Positions 1 to 9,047 of a stretch of DNA of 64,000 nt are shown here, in pieces. Made by a program: the position numbers and the translations under genes. Below the pieces are notes generated by a model. It was not told the origin of the DNA and made no database searches. It saw only the letters and a list, made by a program, of their open reading frames with translations. The DNA is from Nocardia neocaledoniensis (GTDB lineage: Bacteria > Actinomycetota > Actinomycetes > Mycobacteriales > Mycobacteriaceae), in contig NZ_QGTL01000001.1 of the NCBI RefSeq assembly GCF_003182135.1, positions 868,001 to 932,000 of the forward strand. Direction: 5' to 3'. Position 1 is the stretch's first letter, and every line of letters begins with the position of its first letter.

Positions 1-1373
1 TGCGCCGGTGGCAGGCCCGTGGTGGTGAGGTCGTCGTCGACCTGGGAGCTCAGCGTGGTGAAGAAAACCGTGGTGAGCACCGCGATGCCGAGCGCGGAAC
101 CGAGCTGACGGAAGGCACTCTGAATACCGGAGGCCTGCCCGTTGTCGTTCTCCGGGATCTCGGCCAGCACCACATTGGTGACCTGAGCCGTCGCGAAGCC
201 GACGCCGATGCCGTACACACACAGGATCAGCGAGATCGCCCACCAGGAACTGTCGGTGGCGGCGAAGAAGGCGAGCGCGGCCAGGCCGACGACCTCGAGC
301 GCCAGCCCGAGCCGCACCATGTTCAGCGGCGAGGCCTTGCCCGCCATCCCGAAGCTGGCGCCACTGGCGATGAAGCTCCCGATGGCGATGGGCACCAGCG
401 CCAGCCCGGATTGCACTGCGCTGTAACCGAGGGTGAACTGCAGCCACAGCGGCATGACCGCGACGATGCCGAACTCGCCGAGCCCGATGATCAGCGTGGC
501 GACATTGCCGTTGCGGAACGAAGTCAGCCGGAACAGGCTCAGGTCCATCAGCGCCTTGTCTGCGTCGGCACCGCGCCGTAGCAGCACCTGCCGCACCACG
601 AACCCGGCCAGCGCGAGGACGCTCAGCACGAGCGCGACGAGCACCGGCGAAGGCCCGCTGCCCCAGGTGAGGCCGCCGATCCCGAGCGGATGGACTGTGC
701 TGATCCAGCCGTAGGTGCGGCCTTCGACCAGGCCGAAGGCGAGCAGGCCGAGCCCGGCCACCGACAGGACCGCTCCCAGCACGTCGAGCCGGCCCGCCAC
801 CTTCGGCGAGGGCGCGAGGCACGCCAGCACCCCGATCACGATCAGCACCGCCAGCGGCACATTGATGCCAAACGCCCAGCGCCACGACACGTGTTCGGCC
901 AGCCAGCCGCCGAGCAGCGGTCCGAGCGCGGCCGCGGCGCCGATCGTCGATCCCCACACCGCGAACGCCTGACCACGCGCTTTGCCGGTGAAGGTGGCGT
1001 TGAGCAGGGCCAGCGAGGTCGGCAGAATCATCGCGGCTCCCGCGCCCTGCAGGAACCGCGCGACGACGAGCAGCCCGCCGCCGGGAGCGAGCCCGGCCAA
1101 GATGCTGGTCGCGCCGAACACTACGACACCGGCGACGAACACCCTGCGCGCGCCGACGATGTCGGCGATCCGCCCCACCACCAGCAGCAGTGCCGCGAAC
1201 ACGATCGCGTAGGACTCCTGAATCCATTGCGCTTCGGTCGAACCCGTCTGCAGGTCTTCGATGATCGACGGGATGATCACGTTCACGATCGTGGTGTCGA
1301 CCACGATCAGCGCGACGCCGAGGGCGATCGCGATCAAACCCAGCCATCGGCGCACGGAGACACCCGGACTCAT
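1..1373 (-). CDS. DHA2-family MFS drug exporter (partial, C-terminus off the left edge)
   Basis: Proton-driven multidrug efflux protein of the 14-helix DHA2 (EmrB/QacA) group in the cytoplasmic membrane. About 457 N-terminal codons are present. The first helix reads LIVVDTTIVNVIIPSI, typical of DHA2, and the loop after helix 2 carries motif A (GRIADIVGARRVF). The start ATG at 1373 has AGGAG six bases upstream. The gene is divergent from the MarR regulator at 1460 and shares a dyad-containing promoter with it, so repression by that MarR protein and release by a substrate is the likely control. The specific substrate cannot be read from sequence. Confidence 0.93.
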   Translation of the reverse strand, partial: MSPGVSVRRWLGLIAIALGVALIVVDTTIVNVIIPSIIEDLQTGSTEAQWIQESYAIVFAALLLVVGRIADIVGARRVFVAGVVVFGATSILAGLAPGGGLLVVARFLQGAGAAMILPTSLALLNATFTGKARGQAFAVWGSTIGAAAALGPLLGGWLAEHVSWRWAFGINVPLAVLIVIGVLACLAPSPKVAGRLDVLGAVLSVAGLGLLAFGLVEGRTYGWISTVHPLGIGGLTWGSGPSPVLVALVLSVLALAGFVVRQVLLRRGADADKALMDLSLFRLTSFRNGNVATLIIGLGEFGIVAVMPLWLQFTLGYSAVQSGLALVPIAIGSFIASGASFGMAGKASPLNMVRLGLALEVVGLAALAFFAATDSSWWAISLILCVYGIGVGFATAQVTNVVLAEIPENDNGQASGIQSAFRQLGSALGIAVLTTVFFTTLSSQVDDDLTTTGLPPA

Positions 1374-1386
1374 CGCATACTCCTAT

Positions 1387-1410
1387 TTCCATGGTGGAAT
1401 AATTCCATGG
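1387..1410. promoter_or_regulatory. Putative MarR operator in the exporter/marR divergent promoter
   Basis: TTCCATGG occurs twice, at 1387-1394 and 1403-1410, with the 11-base palindrome GGAATAATTCC (1396-1406) between and overlapping them. The site lies 14 bases upstream of the exporter start and about 50 upstream of marR, a typical place for an operator that represses both genes. Assignment to the adjacent MarR protein is inference. Confidence 0.6.
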
Positions 1411-1459
1411 TCAAAGTAGATTCCGGGCAATAGGATGTCAAACGATGCGAAAGGAACCC

Positions 1460-1957
1460 ATGAGCCGCTCGGACGCCCGCGCCCAGCACGAACGACTCCA
1501 CGAGGGCCTGCGGGCCTACGGTGCGAACTATCGCGAATTCACCCGGCGGTTCGCGGCCTGGCTCGGGTTGCACGCCACCGACGCCGAGGCGCTCATCGAG
1601 ATTCTCACCGCCGAGGAGCGCGGCGGGACGCTGTCACCAGCCCGGCTCAGCGAACGGATCTCGTTGTCCAACAGCGCGACGACGGCGCTGCTGAACCGGC
1701 TCGAGCACGCGGGTCATATCGTGCGCAGCCGGGAACACGACGACCGCCGCGTCATCACGCTGCGCAGCACCGCCCGCATTCAGGAACTCGCCGACGAGTT
1801 CTTCGGGCCGCTCGGCGCGCGGGTCGTCGACGAGGTGATGGGCCAATACTCCCCCGAGGAACTGCGGCGGTTCGAAGCGTTCCTGGCCGATATGCGCACC
1901 ACGATGACAGCGCACCTGGCCGAACCCGCGCCGCCGCAGCCGTCGGGGCTCAGTTGA
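1460..1957 (+). CDS. MarR-family transcriptional regulator
   Basis: A 165-residue winged-helix regulator. The HTH is in SPARLSERISLSNSATTALL and the wing in REHDDRRVITL, the usual MarR DxR signature. The ATG at 1460 is chosen over an in-frame ATG at 1445 because GAAAGGA (1449-1454) is correctly spaced for 1460 and would lie inside the longer version. It is transcribed away from the DHA2 exporter, and family precedent says it represses itself and the pump. Its last 8 bases overlap the stop end of the convergent DoxX gene. Confidence 0.9.
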   Translation: MSRSDARAQHERLHEGLRAYGANYREFTRRFAAWLGLHATDAEALIEILTAEERGGTLSPARLSERISLSNSATTALLNRLEHAGHIVRSREHDDRRVITLRSTARIQELADEFFGPLGARVVDEVMGQYSPEELRRFEAFLADMRTTMTAHLAEPAPPQPSGLS

Positions 1958-2789
1958 ACGGGCCGATGCCTGTCAACGGGTTGCCGCCGTGGAGGAACCA
2001 GTAGGCCGCGATCGCCGCGGCGATCGACAGCAGGATCACGGTGAACGAGCCGTAGGCGGGGCGGGTCGCCCAGCCGCGGCCGCGGTCGAAGGACCAGCGG
2101 CCAGGACCGGTGAGGATGATCGCGGCCGCGGCGCCGACCAGGATGGTGTCGATCTCGACGCCGGTGGGGGTCGCGGCGTTGTACTGGAAGCCGGGGACCA
2201 TGCCCTGCTTCCACATCCACGCGGTGAGGATCGTCGCGAGCACGGCGCCCGCGGCGAGCGGGGTGGCCAGTCCGAGGACCAGCAGGATGCCGCCGCCCAG
2301 TTCGCCCGCGATCACCAGGGCCGCCGACAGCGTCGGGTAATCCCAGCCGCCGCTCTCCATCATCGTCTTGGTGCCGTCGAGGCCGGGGCCGTGGAACCAG
2401 CCGGTCAGCTTCTGCAGGCCGTGGTAGATGAAGGTGTAGCCGACGACCAGGCGTAGCACGAACAGGCCGAGATCGAGGGTGCCGCGGCGCGCTTCTCGAT
2501 TGCGGCGCTGCAGCCGCACCGAGCCCGCCGAGGCGGCGGCCGCGGGCGGGATCGACGCGTAGCCGTAGCCGGCGTCGTCGTCCGCGTCGCCCGCGAGGGG
2601 CACCTCGTCGCCGGGGTCGAGGCCGAGGTCCTCGTCGGTGCGTGGAATGTCCTTGTGCAGGTCCGGTTTCGGCATCTGCGTGGTCGGCGAGTCGTACGGG
2701 CTGGTCACCGGCTGGCCCGCCGACGACGCTGCGGGTCCGGGCTGCGACGACCCGTCGGCGTCGGGTGTGTCATTCGGCTTCGCGCTCAC
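1950..2789 (-). CDS. DoxX-family integral membrane protein (Rv3005c-like)
   Basis: A 279-residue protein with a polar, Asp/Pro-rich cytoplasmic N-terminus of about 100 residues followed by a DoxX domain. Four helices are visible, including GLFVLRLVVGYTFIYHGLQK, VIAGELGGGILLVLGLA, AGAVLATILTAWMW and ILLSIAAAIAAYWFL. In mycobacteria Rv3005c (DoxX) partners SodA and SseA in a membrane-associated oxidoreductase complex. That role is known for the homologue and only inferred here. Its position just before the LppZ-like gene matches the M. tuberculosis order. The long acidic N-terminal extension is the least conserved part. Confidence 0.85.
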   Translation of the reverse strand: MSAKPNDTPDADGSSQPGPAASSAGQPVTSPYDSPTTQMPKPDLHKDIPRTDEDLGLDPGDEVPLAGDADDDAGYGYASIPPAAAASAGSVRLQRRNREARRGTLDLGLFVLRLVVGYTFIYHGLQKLTGWFHGPGLDGTKTMMESGGWDYPTLSAALVIAGELGGGILLVLGLATPLAAGAVLATILTAWMWKQGMVPGFQYNAATPTGVEIDTILVGAAAAIILTGPGRWSFDRGRGWATRPAYGSFTVILLSIAAAIAAYWFLHGGNPLTGIGPFN

Positions 2790-2879
2790 CGACTCACCAT
2801 AGGACGTGCCGCCGCCGAGTGCTGCCCTTCCCCGGATCAGGCGTGTCCGGCCCCCACGGGTGCCGGTAACGTCTGTCCC

Positions 2880-4004
2880 ATGAGTTCGGTTTTCGCGGGA
2901 CGCGTGGTAGTCGGCTTGACGCTGGGCGCCGTGCTGGTCGCCGGGTGCGCACGGTTCGACGAGTCGGCGTCGAGTCCGTTCACCACCGAACCGTCGCTGG
3001 GTGGGTCCGACGCGCAGCCGAAGAAACCCGAGGACTCCCCCTCCCAGGTGCCGCGCCCGACCGGGCCGTGCATCGACCCCGACCCGAATGTGATCGCCAC
3101 CTGTCTGGATTCCGGCGCCGGGCTGATCCCGCTCGGCGACGGCGCGCTCGTCGCCGAGCGCAAGACGGGCCGCATCCTGCAGGTCACCCCGGTCGACGCG
3201 AGCACGCCGCAGCCCGCGCCGGTGGAGGTTGCCAGCGTGGCGGTCGACGGGTCCGGCGACGGCGGCATCTCCGACATCGCGCTCTCGCCCACCTTCGGCG
3301 AGGACGGGCTGATGTACGCCTACATCACCACCGGCAGCGACAACCGGGTCGTCCGGTTGTCGAAGAACGGCGGCGCGCCCAAGGAGATCCTCACCGGAAT
3401 TCCCAAGGGCGCCACCGGCAATCGGGGCGCCATCGAGTGGGCGACCCCGACCCAGCTGATGGTGCTCACCGGCGATGCCGGAAACCCCGGCGCCGCAGCC
3501 GATCCCGGCTCGCTCGGCGGCAAACTGCTTCGGCTGGAATCACCTTCGTCAGGGACCAACACCCCGCAGGTGGTGGCCTCGGGTATCGGCACGGCGGGCG
3601 ACATCTGCCGCGACGGCAAGAACGGCATGTGGGTCACCGATCGCACGGCCGCCGAGGACCGGCTCCAGCACCTGGGTACCGACGGCGCGCTGACCGTCTC
3701 CTGGACCTGGCCCGATCGGCCGGGCGTCGGCGGGTGCACCGCCACCGGCGACGGCGTCGCGGTCGCCCTGAGCGAGGGCAAGGCCCTGGCCGCGGTCGGC
3801 GCCGATGCCAACACCTTCGCCGTGACCACCGCCCCCACCCTGATCGCCCAGGACAAGTACGGCAAGCTCCTCGGCGCCACGGCAGGCGCCGACGGCAGCG
3901 TCTGGGTGACCACGATCAACAAGACCGACGGCGAGCCCGGCGAATTCGACGACCGCGTCGTCCGCATCCCGCCCCCGCAGGGCGGCGCCGGCGGACCGGA
4001 CTAG
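2880..4004 (+). CDS. lppZ: LppZ-like lipoprotein with glucose/sorbosone dehydrogenase-type propeller
   Basis: A 374-residue exported lipoprotein. The signal peptide MSSVFAGRVVVGLTLGAVLV ends in the lipobox LVAGC (Cys23), followed by a Ser/Pro-rich linker and then a six-bladed beta-propeller of the PQQ-type sugar dehydrogenase fold (blocks such as SDIALSPTFGEDGLMYAYI). The start ATG at 2880 is favoured over a longer in-frame extension because it gives a complete lipoprotein signal. It is convergent with gatB and sits next to the DoxX gene as in M. tuberculosis (Rv3006). The enzymatic reaction is unknown and the PQQ-binding residues could not be confirmed. Confidence 0.85.
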   Translation: MSSVFAGRVVVGLTLGAVLVAGCARFDESASSPFTTEPSLGGSDAQPKKPEDSPSQVPRPTGPCIDPDPNVIATCLDSGAGLIPLGDGALVAERKTGRILQVTPVDASTPQPAPVEVASVAVDGSGDGGISDIALSPTFGEDGLMYAYITTGSDNRVVRLSKNGGAPKEILTGIPKGATGNRGAIEWATPTQLMVLTGDAGNPGAAADPGSLGGKLLRLESPSSGTNTPQVVASGIGTAGDICRDGKNGMWVTDRTAAEDRLQHLGTDGALTVSWTWPDRPGVGGCTATGDGVAVALSEGKALAAVGADANTFAVTTAPTLIAQDKYGKLLGATAGADGSVWVTTINKTDGEPGEFDDRVVRIPPPQGGAGGPD

Positions 4005-4011
4005 GAAAGCG

Positions 4012-4042
4012 AACGCCCCCACCGGATTCCGGTGGGGGCGTT
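4012..4042. terminator. Bidirectional terminator hairpin between lppZ and gatB
   Basis: Perfect 14-base-pair stem: AACGCCCCCACCGG (4012-4025), loop ATT, then its complement (4029-4042). It lies 8 bases after the lppZ-like stop and 12 bases after the stop of the convergent gatB. There is a short U tract at best, as is usual in actinomycetes. Confidence 0.85.
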
Positions 4043-4053
4043 GTCGCATCCAG

Positions 4054-5559
4054 CTACGCGCAGGCGGCCAGGACCAGTTCGCGGACCTTGGCGGCGTCGG
4101 CTTGACCGCGGGTGGCCTTCATGACGTCACCGACGATCTTGCCGGCGGCCTGGACCTTGCCGGAGCGGATCTTCTCGGCGATGTCGGGGTTGGCGGCCAG
4201 GGCCTTGTCGACCTCGGCCTGCAGGGCCGAGTCGTCGCTGACCATGCCCAGGCCCTTGGCCTCGACGATGGCGGCCGGCTCGCCCTCGCCCGCGAGGACG
4301 AAGTCGACGACCTGCTTGGCGACCTTGTTGTTGACGGTCTTCGCCTCGACCAGCCCGATCACCGCGGCCACCTGGGCGGGCGTGATCGGCAGGTCGGCGA
4401 GGGCGACCTCGCGCTCCTTGGCCTTCTCGGTCAGGTAGGCGACCCACCAGGAGCGGGCCTCGTTGGCCGGGGCGCCCGCCTCGACGGTGGCGATGATCAG
4501 GTCGAGCGCGCCCGCGTTGACCAGGTCGCGCATCACCTCGTCGGACAGACCCCACTCGGCCTGGATGCGCGCGCGGACCAGCCACGGGTACTCGGGGATG
4601 GTGGCACGCAGCTCGTCGACCCAGTCCGCGGACGGGGCGACGGGCTCGAGGTCGGGCTCGGGGAAGTAGCGGTAGTCCTCGGCGGTCTCCTTGCGGCGGC
4701 CCGCGGAGGTGGAGCCGTCGGCCTCGTTGAAGTGGCGGGTCTCCTGCACGATCTCGCCGCCCGCGGTGAGCACGGCCGCCTGCCTGCGCATCTCGTAGCG
4801 CACGGCCACCTCGACGCTCTTGAGCGAGTTCACGTTCTTGGTCTCGGTGCGGGTGCCGAACTCCTCGGCGCCGATCGGCATCAGCGAGACGTTGGCGTCG
4901 CAGCGCAGCGAGCCCTGCTCCATCTTCACGTCGGAGACGTTGAGCGAGCGCAGCACCTCGCGCAGCGCGGTGACGTAGGCGCGGGCCACCTCGGGCGCGC
5001 GTTCGCCGGCGCCGGTGATCGGCTTGGTGACGATCTCGATCAGCGGCACCCCGGCCCGGTTGAAGTCGAGCAGCGAGTGGCTGGCGCCGTGGATGCGCCC
5101 GGTCGCGCCGCCCACGTGCAGCGACTTGCCGGTGTCCTCCTCCATGTGCGCGCGCTCGATCTCCACCCGGAAGGTGGAGCCGTCGTCGAGCACGACGTCG
5201 AGGTAGCCCTCGGTGGCGATCGGCTCGTCGTACTGGCTGATCTGGTAGTTCTTGGGCTGATCGGGGTAGAAGTAGTTCTTGCGCGCGAAGCGCCCCCACG
5301 GGGTGATCGAACAGTTCAGCGCGAGGCCGATCCGGATGGCCGACTCGACGGCCTTCTCGTTGACGACCGGCAGCGAGCCGGGCAGGCCGAGGCACACCGG
5401 GCACACCTGGGTATTGGGTTCGGCGCCGAATTCGGTGGGGCAACCGCAGAACATCTTGGTCGCCGTGGACAACTCGACGTGGACCTCCATGCCGAGCACC
5501 GGCTCGTACCGGGAGATGACATCGGCGTAATCCATCAACTCGACCGTGGGTGCGCTCAT
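4054..5559 (-). CDS. gatB: Asp-tRNA(Asn)/Glu-tRNA(Gln) amidotransferase subunit B
   Basis: A 501-residue tRNA-binding and kinase subunit of GatCAB, which phosphorylates the acyl group of misacylated Glu-tRNA(Gln)/Asp-tRNA(Asn) and transfers ammonia delivered from GatA. Visible features are the GatB signature [15 protein letters not shown], a zinc-binding set C38, C40, C53, C56, the catalytic-cradle block [17 protein letters not shown], and a C-terminal YqeY-like tail ([15 protein letters not shown]). Length is normal. It is the last gene of a leftward pfkA-hydrolase-gatB run. Its partners gatA and gatC lie 28 kb away at 33614-35394. Confidence 0.98.
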   Translation of the reverse strand: MSAPTVELMDYADVISRYEPVLGMEVHVELSTATKMFCGCPTEFGAEPNTQVCPVCLGLPGSLPVVNEKAVESAIRIGLALNCSITPWGRFARKNYFYPDQPKNYQISQYDEPIATEGYLDVVLDDGSTFRVEIERAHMEEDTGKSLHVGGATGRIHGASHSLLDFNRAGVPLIEIVTKPITGAGERAPEVARAYVTALREVLRSLNVSDVKMEQGSLRCDANVSLMPIGAEEFGTRTETKNVNSLKSVEVAVRYEMRRQAAVLTAGGEIVQETRHFNEADGSTSAGRRKETAEDYRYFPEPDLEPVAPSADWVDELRATIPEYPWLVRARIQAEWGLSDEVMRDLVNAGALDLIIATVEAGAPANEARSWWVAYLTEKAKEREVALADLPITPAQVAAVIGLVEAKTVNNKVAKQVVDFVLAGEGEPAAIVEAKGLGMVSDDSALQAEVDKALAANPDIAEKIRSGKVQAAGKIVGDVMKATRGQADAAKVRELVLAACA

Positions 5560-5580
5560 GCCTAGCAGTCTATGTAAGCC

Positions 5581-6960
5581 CTACCGGACCGGGATGTGCT
5601 GGGTGAGCCAGTCGGTGACGTAGGTCAGCACGGCCGGGTCGATGGTGGTCTCGATGGTGGCGTATTCGCTGGGCTTGCCGGTCTGGGTGGGCTGCATCAG
5701 GTGGTTGACGTCGGGGAAGGTGTGCACGGTCGGGTCGGGGGCGCCGGCCAGATTCGCCCGCATCGGCCCCTCGTTCTGGGCCGCGGGCACCTGGAGGTCC
5801 TTGCCGCCGAAGAAGGCGAGCACCGGGATCCGCAGTGCCTCCAGCGCCGGCTTCGGGTCGTAGGTGACGAACGAGGTCATGTACGGGGTGCTGAAGGAAT
5901 CGATGGCTTCCTGCGGCGCGCGCTTGTCCTCGGGCTGGGCCTGGTTGTGTTGCTCGGCGTAGGCCTTCGCGCCCGCGGTGTCGCCGGCGCGCAGCAGGCC
6001 GGTCCAGCGGGTGAGGTAGTCGATCTGGGCGTCGATGTCGGACCGGGGCGCGCCCTCGGCTGCCATGATGATCTTGTTCTGCTCGATCAGCACGTCACCG
6101 CCCACCACGGACGGACCGGCCATCAGCACGGTGAAGGCCACGTTGCTGTCGGGACGCGCGGCGACCAGCGGCGCCAGATACCCGCCCTCGCTGTGCCCGA
6201 ACAGACCCACCTTCGCCGGGTCGATCTCGGGGCGGGCGCGCAGGAAGGCCACGCCGGCGGCGGCATCGTCGGCGAGGTCGTCGTAGGTGGACTGGTCGAG
6301 GTTTCCGCTGGTCCCGCCGACGCCGCGGTCGTCGACGCGCAGCACCGCGTAGCCGGCGCGGGTGAAGGTGTCGGCCAGCAGCAGGAACGGGCGATGGCCC
6401 ATCAGGTCCTCGTCGCGGTTCTGCGGGCCGCTGCCGGTGATCAGCAGCATCGCCGGGAACGGGCCCGTGCCTTCGGGTTCGGTGAGGGTGCCCGCGATCG
6501 TGACGTCTCCGCTGGAGTAGCTGACGTCCTCGCTGCGATACGGGTACGGCGGCACCGGGTCCTGCGGCTTGCTGGTACCCGCGACCGGCCCGCGGGTGAA
6601 CACCAGCGGCGCGCTCTGCCCGGACTGCACCCACTCACCGGTGAGCTGCTCGTCCGCGAGCTTGCCGTGGAACTTCGGGTCGCCCGGCACGTCGGGCATG
6701 GTGAACTCGACGCGATCCGGATCGGTGCGCACGTCTTTCAACGGCGCGGCGCGGACACCCTGGACCGGGATGTCGATGGTGGCCGAGCCGTCCGCGGCGA
6801 AGCTCACCCCGATCGAGACGGACTGACCGCCCGCGACGAGGTCGCCGTGCCACGGCCCGAGGACCGAGGGACCGGCCTGCTCGTTCGAGGATCCCGAGCA
6901 GCCCGCCACCAGCGCGGCGACAACGAACAGAACCGTGACGATCACTCGACCGGGGCGCAT
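5581..6960 (-). CDS. Alpha/beta hydrolase lipoprotein
   Basis: A 459-residue secreted lipoprotein hydrolase. The signal peptide ends in LVAGC (Cys21). Residues about 30-130 form a beta-rich N-terminal domain, followed by an alpha/beta hydrolase of the dienelactone hydrolase/BAAT-like group. The nucleophile elbow is GHSEGG (in VGLFGHSEGGYLAPLVAA), the acid is probably the Asp of FFGGKDLQVP, and the His is in FPDVNHLMQP, so a complete triad is present. The substrate is unknown; esters or acyl-amides of the envelope are plausible. It lies 30 bases after pfkA and 20 before gatB, so is probably co-transcribed. M. tuberculosis has no such gene between pfkA and gatB. Confidence 0.87.
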   Translation of the reverse strand: MRPGRVIVTVLFVVAALVAGCSGSSNEQAGPSVLGPWHGDLVAGGQSVSIGVSFAADGSATIDIPVQGVRAAPLKDVRTDPDRVEFTMPDVPGDPKFHGKLADEQLTGEWVQSGQSAPLVFTRGPVAGTSKPQDPVPPYPYRSEDVSYSSGDVTIAGTLTEPEGTGPFPAMLLITGSGPQNRDEDLMGHRPFLLLADTFTRAGYAVLRVDDRGVGGTSGNLDQSTYDDLADDAAAGVAFLRARPEIDPAKVGLFGHSEGGYLAPLVAARPDSNVAFTVLMAGPSVVGGDVLIEQNKIIMAAEGAPRSDIDAQIDYLTRWTGLLRAGDTAGAKAYAEQHNQAQPEDKRAPQEAIDSFSTPYMTSFVTYDPKPALEALRIPVLAFFGGKDLQVPAAQNEGPMRANLAGAPDPTVHTFPDVNHLMQPTQTGKPSEYATIETTIDPAVLTYVTDWLTQHIPVR

Positions 6961-6990
6961 ACCGCCACGGTACCGACGCGCACCGACATC

Positions 6991-8025
6991 TCAGCCGAAG
7001 AAGGCCTGCGCCTCGCTGAGTCGTTCCGCCGGCACCCGCTTGAGCTGCTTGGTGGCCTCCGAGAGCGGCACCAGCCCGATGGACGTGCCGTGCAGGGCGA
7101 CCATCTGGCCGAAGTGCCCGGCGTGCACGGCCTCCGCGGCGTGCACGCCGAAGCGGGTGGCCAGGATGCGGTCGTAGGGCGTGGGGCTGCCGCCGCGTTG
7201 CACGTGGCCGAGGACCGTGGTGCGGACCTCCTTGCCGATGCGGCGTTCGATCTCGGACCCGAGCTGCTGGGCGACGCCGGTGAACCGTTCGTGCCCGAAT
7301 TCGTCGATGCCGCCCTCGCGCAGCGCGAACCCGGAATCGGGTGCGGGATGGGCGCCCTCGGCGACCACGCAGATGAAGTGCTTGTCGCCGCGCTGGAAGC
7401 GGCTCTTGATCATCGCGCACACCTCGGCGACGTCGAAGGGCTCCTCGGGCACCAGGGTCAGGTGCGCGCCGGCGGCGATGCCGGAGTTGAGCGCGATCCA
7501 ACCGGCGTGGCGGCCCATCACCTCGACCAGCATCACACGCTGATGCGATTCGGCCGTGGTGTGCAGGCGGTCGATGGCCTCGGTGGCGATCGAGAGGGCC
7601 GTGTCGTGGCCGAAGGTGACGTCGGTGCAGTCGATGTCGTTGTCGATGGTCTTGGGCACGCCGACCACCGGCACGCCCTCGTCGGAGAGCCAGCTCGCCG
7701 CGGTCAGCGTGCCCTCGCCGCCGATCGGGATGAGCGCGTCGATCCCGTTGTCGTCGAGGGTCTGCTGGATGCGGCCGAGCCCGGCGCGCAACACATCCGG
7801 ATTGGTGCGCGCGGTGCCGAGCATGGTGCCGCCCTTGGCCAGCAGCCGGTCGGTGCGGTCGTCGTTGTGGATGCGGATCTTGCGATCCTCGAGTAGGCCG
7901 CGCCAGCCGTCCTCGAAGCCGACGATCGCGTCGCCGTAGCGGCCGTTCGCGGTCCGGACCACCGCCCGGATCACCGCGTTCAGCCCTGGACAGTCTCCGC
8001 CTCCGGTCAAGACTCCGATGCGCAT
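6991..8025 (-). CDS. pfkA: 6-phosphofructokinase
   Basis: A 344-residue glycolytic enzyme phosphorylating fructose 6-phosphate. It carries GGDCPGLNA at residues 9-17, GGEGT for nucleotide binding, and PKTIDNDI for catalysis. The Gly of GGEGT with Lys of PKTIDNDI is the mixed pattern of ATP-dependent actinobacterial PFKs; PPi enzymes have Asp in place of that Gly. The ATG at 8025 is chosen because [10 protein letters not shown] is the usual family N-terminus; an ATG three codons upstream (8034) is possible and neither has a strong ribosome-binding site. In M. tuberculosis this gene lies directly between gatA and gatB; here its upstream neighbour is a beta-lactamase-like gene. Confidence 0.97.
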   Translation of the reverse strand: MRIGVLTGGGDCPGLNAVIRAVVRTANGRYGDAIVGFEDGWRGLLEDRKIRIHNDDRTDRLLAKGGTMLGTARTNPDVLRAGLGRIQQTLDDNGIDALIPIGGEGTLTAASWLSDEGVPVVGVPKTIDNDIDCTDVTFGHDTALSIATEAIDRLHTTAESHQRVMLVEVMGRHAGWIALNSGIAAGAHLTLVPEEPFDVAEVCAMIKSRFQRGDKHFICVVAEGAHPAPDSGFALREGGIDEFGHERFTGVAQQLGSEIERRIGKEVRTTVLGHVQRGGSPTPYDRILATRFGVHAAEAVHAGHFGQMVALHGTSIGLVPLSEATKQLKRVPAERLSEAQAFFG

Positions 8026-8053
8026 GGCGTTCATCTTGCCGCACCGGCGGCCA

Positions 8054-8950
8054 TCAGGCGCAGTGACCTCCGGCCAGTTCGTCCAGGTGCCCCGAGACCA
8101 GCGTCGCCATCTTGTCGAGCATGGTCATGCCGTCGTTGAACGAACCCGAATCCGGTTGCGCGGCGAAGGCGATCGCGATCCGGCCCGAGGGCGAATCGAT
8201 GAGCCCGAACTGGCGGACCAGGTATTTGCCCGACGGGTCCGGACCCCAGCCGCCCTTGAATTCGGCGCTGGTGAAGGCGCCGAGCCCCCACCGGTGGCTC
8301 GGCACGATCTGCTGCATCAGCCCCACCACGCGCTGGCTCTGCGCGATGCAGGGCAGTCGCGAGGCGAAGCGCACCTGGTCGGCCAGCGTCCATTCGGCCT
8401 GGCCGTAGATCGAGGCGTCGGCGCGGGTGCGCTGGGTGGGCACGGTGGTCTTGGTGTCGCCGCCCTCGCGCAGTACCCCCTCCACGGCCGCGGCCGCGTC
8501 GGCGCCGGACCCCAGCGACTGCCACAGCGTGTCGGCGGCGCCGTTGTCGGAGGCGGTGATGGCCGAGCTCGCGGTGGCGCTGTAGGAAGCGTTGTTGCGC
8601 AGCGCGGCGATGGCCAGCGGCACCTTGATCGTCGACCAAGCGGGTCCGGAGGTCCAGCTGCCGAAGGTGACCATCTTGTCGCCGCCGACCGGCATGATCG
8701 CCAGCCCGACACCCCCGCGGAAACCCTGCTGCAGGGTGGCGAAATCGGCGGCCAGACTGCCCGGGAGCGCGATCGAGAAGCTTCCGGCGCCCCCGCCCGG
8801 ATCCACCGCGGCGGCGCTCGTCCTGGTGGGCTGGGTCGGCGCGGGCTTCGGATCGTCGCCACAGCTCGCGGTGAGCAGGGCGACGGTCCCCAGCAGCGCG
8901 GCGAGCGCGGTCCGGACCGGACGCCGATCTTTCGTCATCATGTGAAGCAT
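8054..8950 (-). CDS. Class A beta-lactamase-like lipoprotein (paralogue 1)
   Basis: A 298-residue exported lipoprotein (lipobox LLTASC, Cys30) with the serine penicillin-recognising fold. The S-x-x-K motif is STIK (106-109), the SDN loop is SDNGAA (134-136), and the third motif is KGG (232-234) instead of the KTG/KSG of true beta-lactamases. A Glu166 equivalent could not be located. A close relative with the same three motifs lies at 29375-30274. Three starts (8950, 8941, 8938) are possible; 8950 is the longest that keeps a clean signal peptide. Hydrolysis of beta-lactams is not assured; a peptidoglycan-binding or esterase role is equally possible. Confidence 0.82.
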   Translation of the reverse strand: MLHMMTKDRRPVRTALAALLGTVALLTASCGDDPKPAPTQPTRTSAAAVDPGGGAGSFSIALPGSLAADFATLQQGFRGGVGLAIMPVGGDKMVTFGSWTSGPAWSTIKVPLAIAALRNNASYSATASSAITASDNGAADTLWQSLGSGADAAAAVEGVLREGGDTKTTVPTQRTRADASIYGQAEWTLADQVRFASRLPCIAQSQRVVGLMQQIVPSHRWGLGAFTSAEFKGGWGPDPSGKYLVRQFGLIDSPSGRIAIAFAAQPDSGSFNDGMTMLDKMATLVSGHLDELAGGHCA

Positions 8951-9047
8951 CTTCGTTTCTAGACTCCCCCGGGCTTCGGCGCCGGGTTGGCGATCCCGAC
9001 ACCGTACTGGGCAGTATTGCCGATCGCCCACCGCGGGTACGAAACGC

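Noticed and set aside
4102..5565. 487-codon open frame antisense to gatB
   Set aside because: It mirrors the third-position GC pattern of gatB, is low in complexity (Gly/Val/Leu/Arg/Asp runs) and has no domain; gatB is unambiguous.
5596..7896. 766-codon plus-strand frame across the hydrolase and pfkA
   Set aside because: Typical high-GC shadow of two certain minus-strand genes; it spans their intergenic gap and shows no family features.
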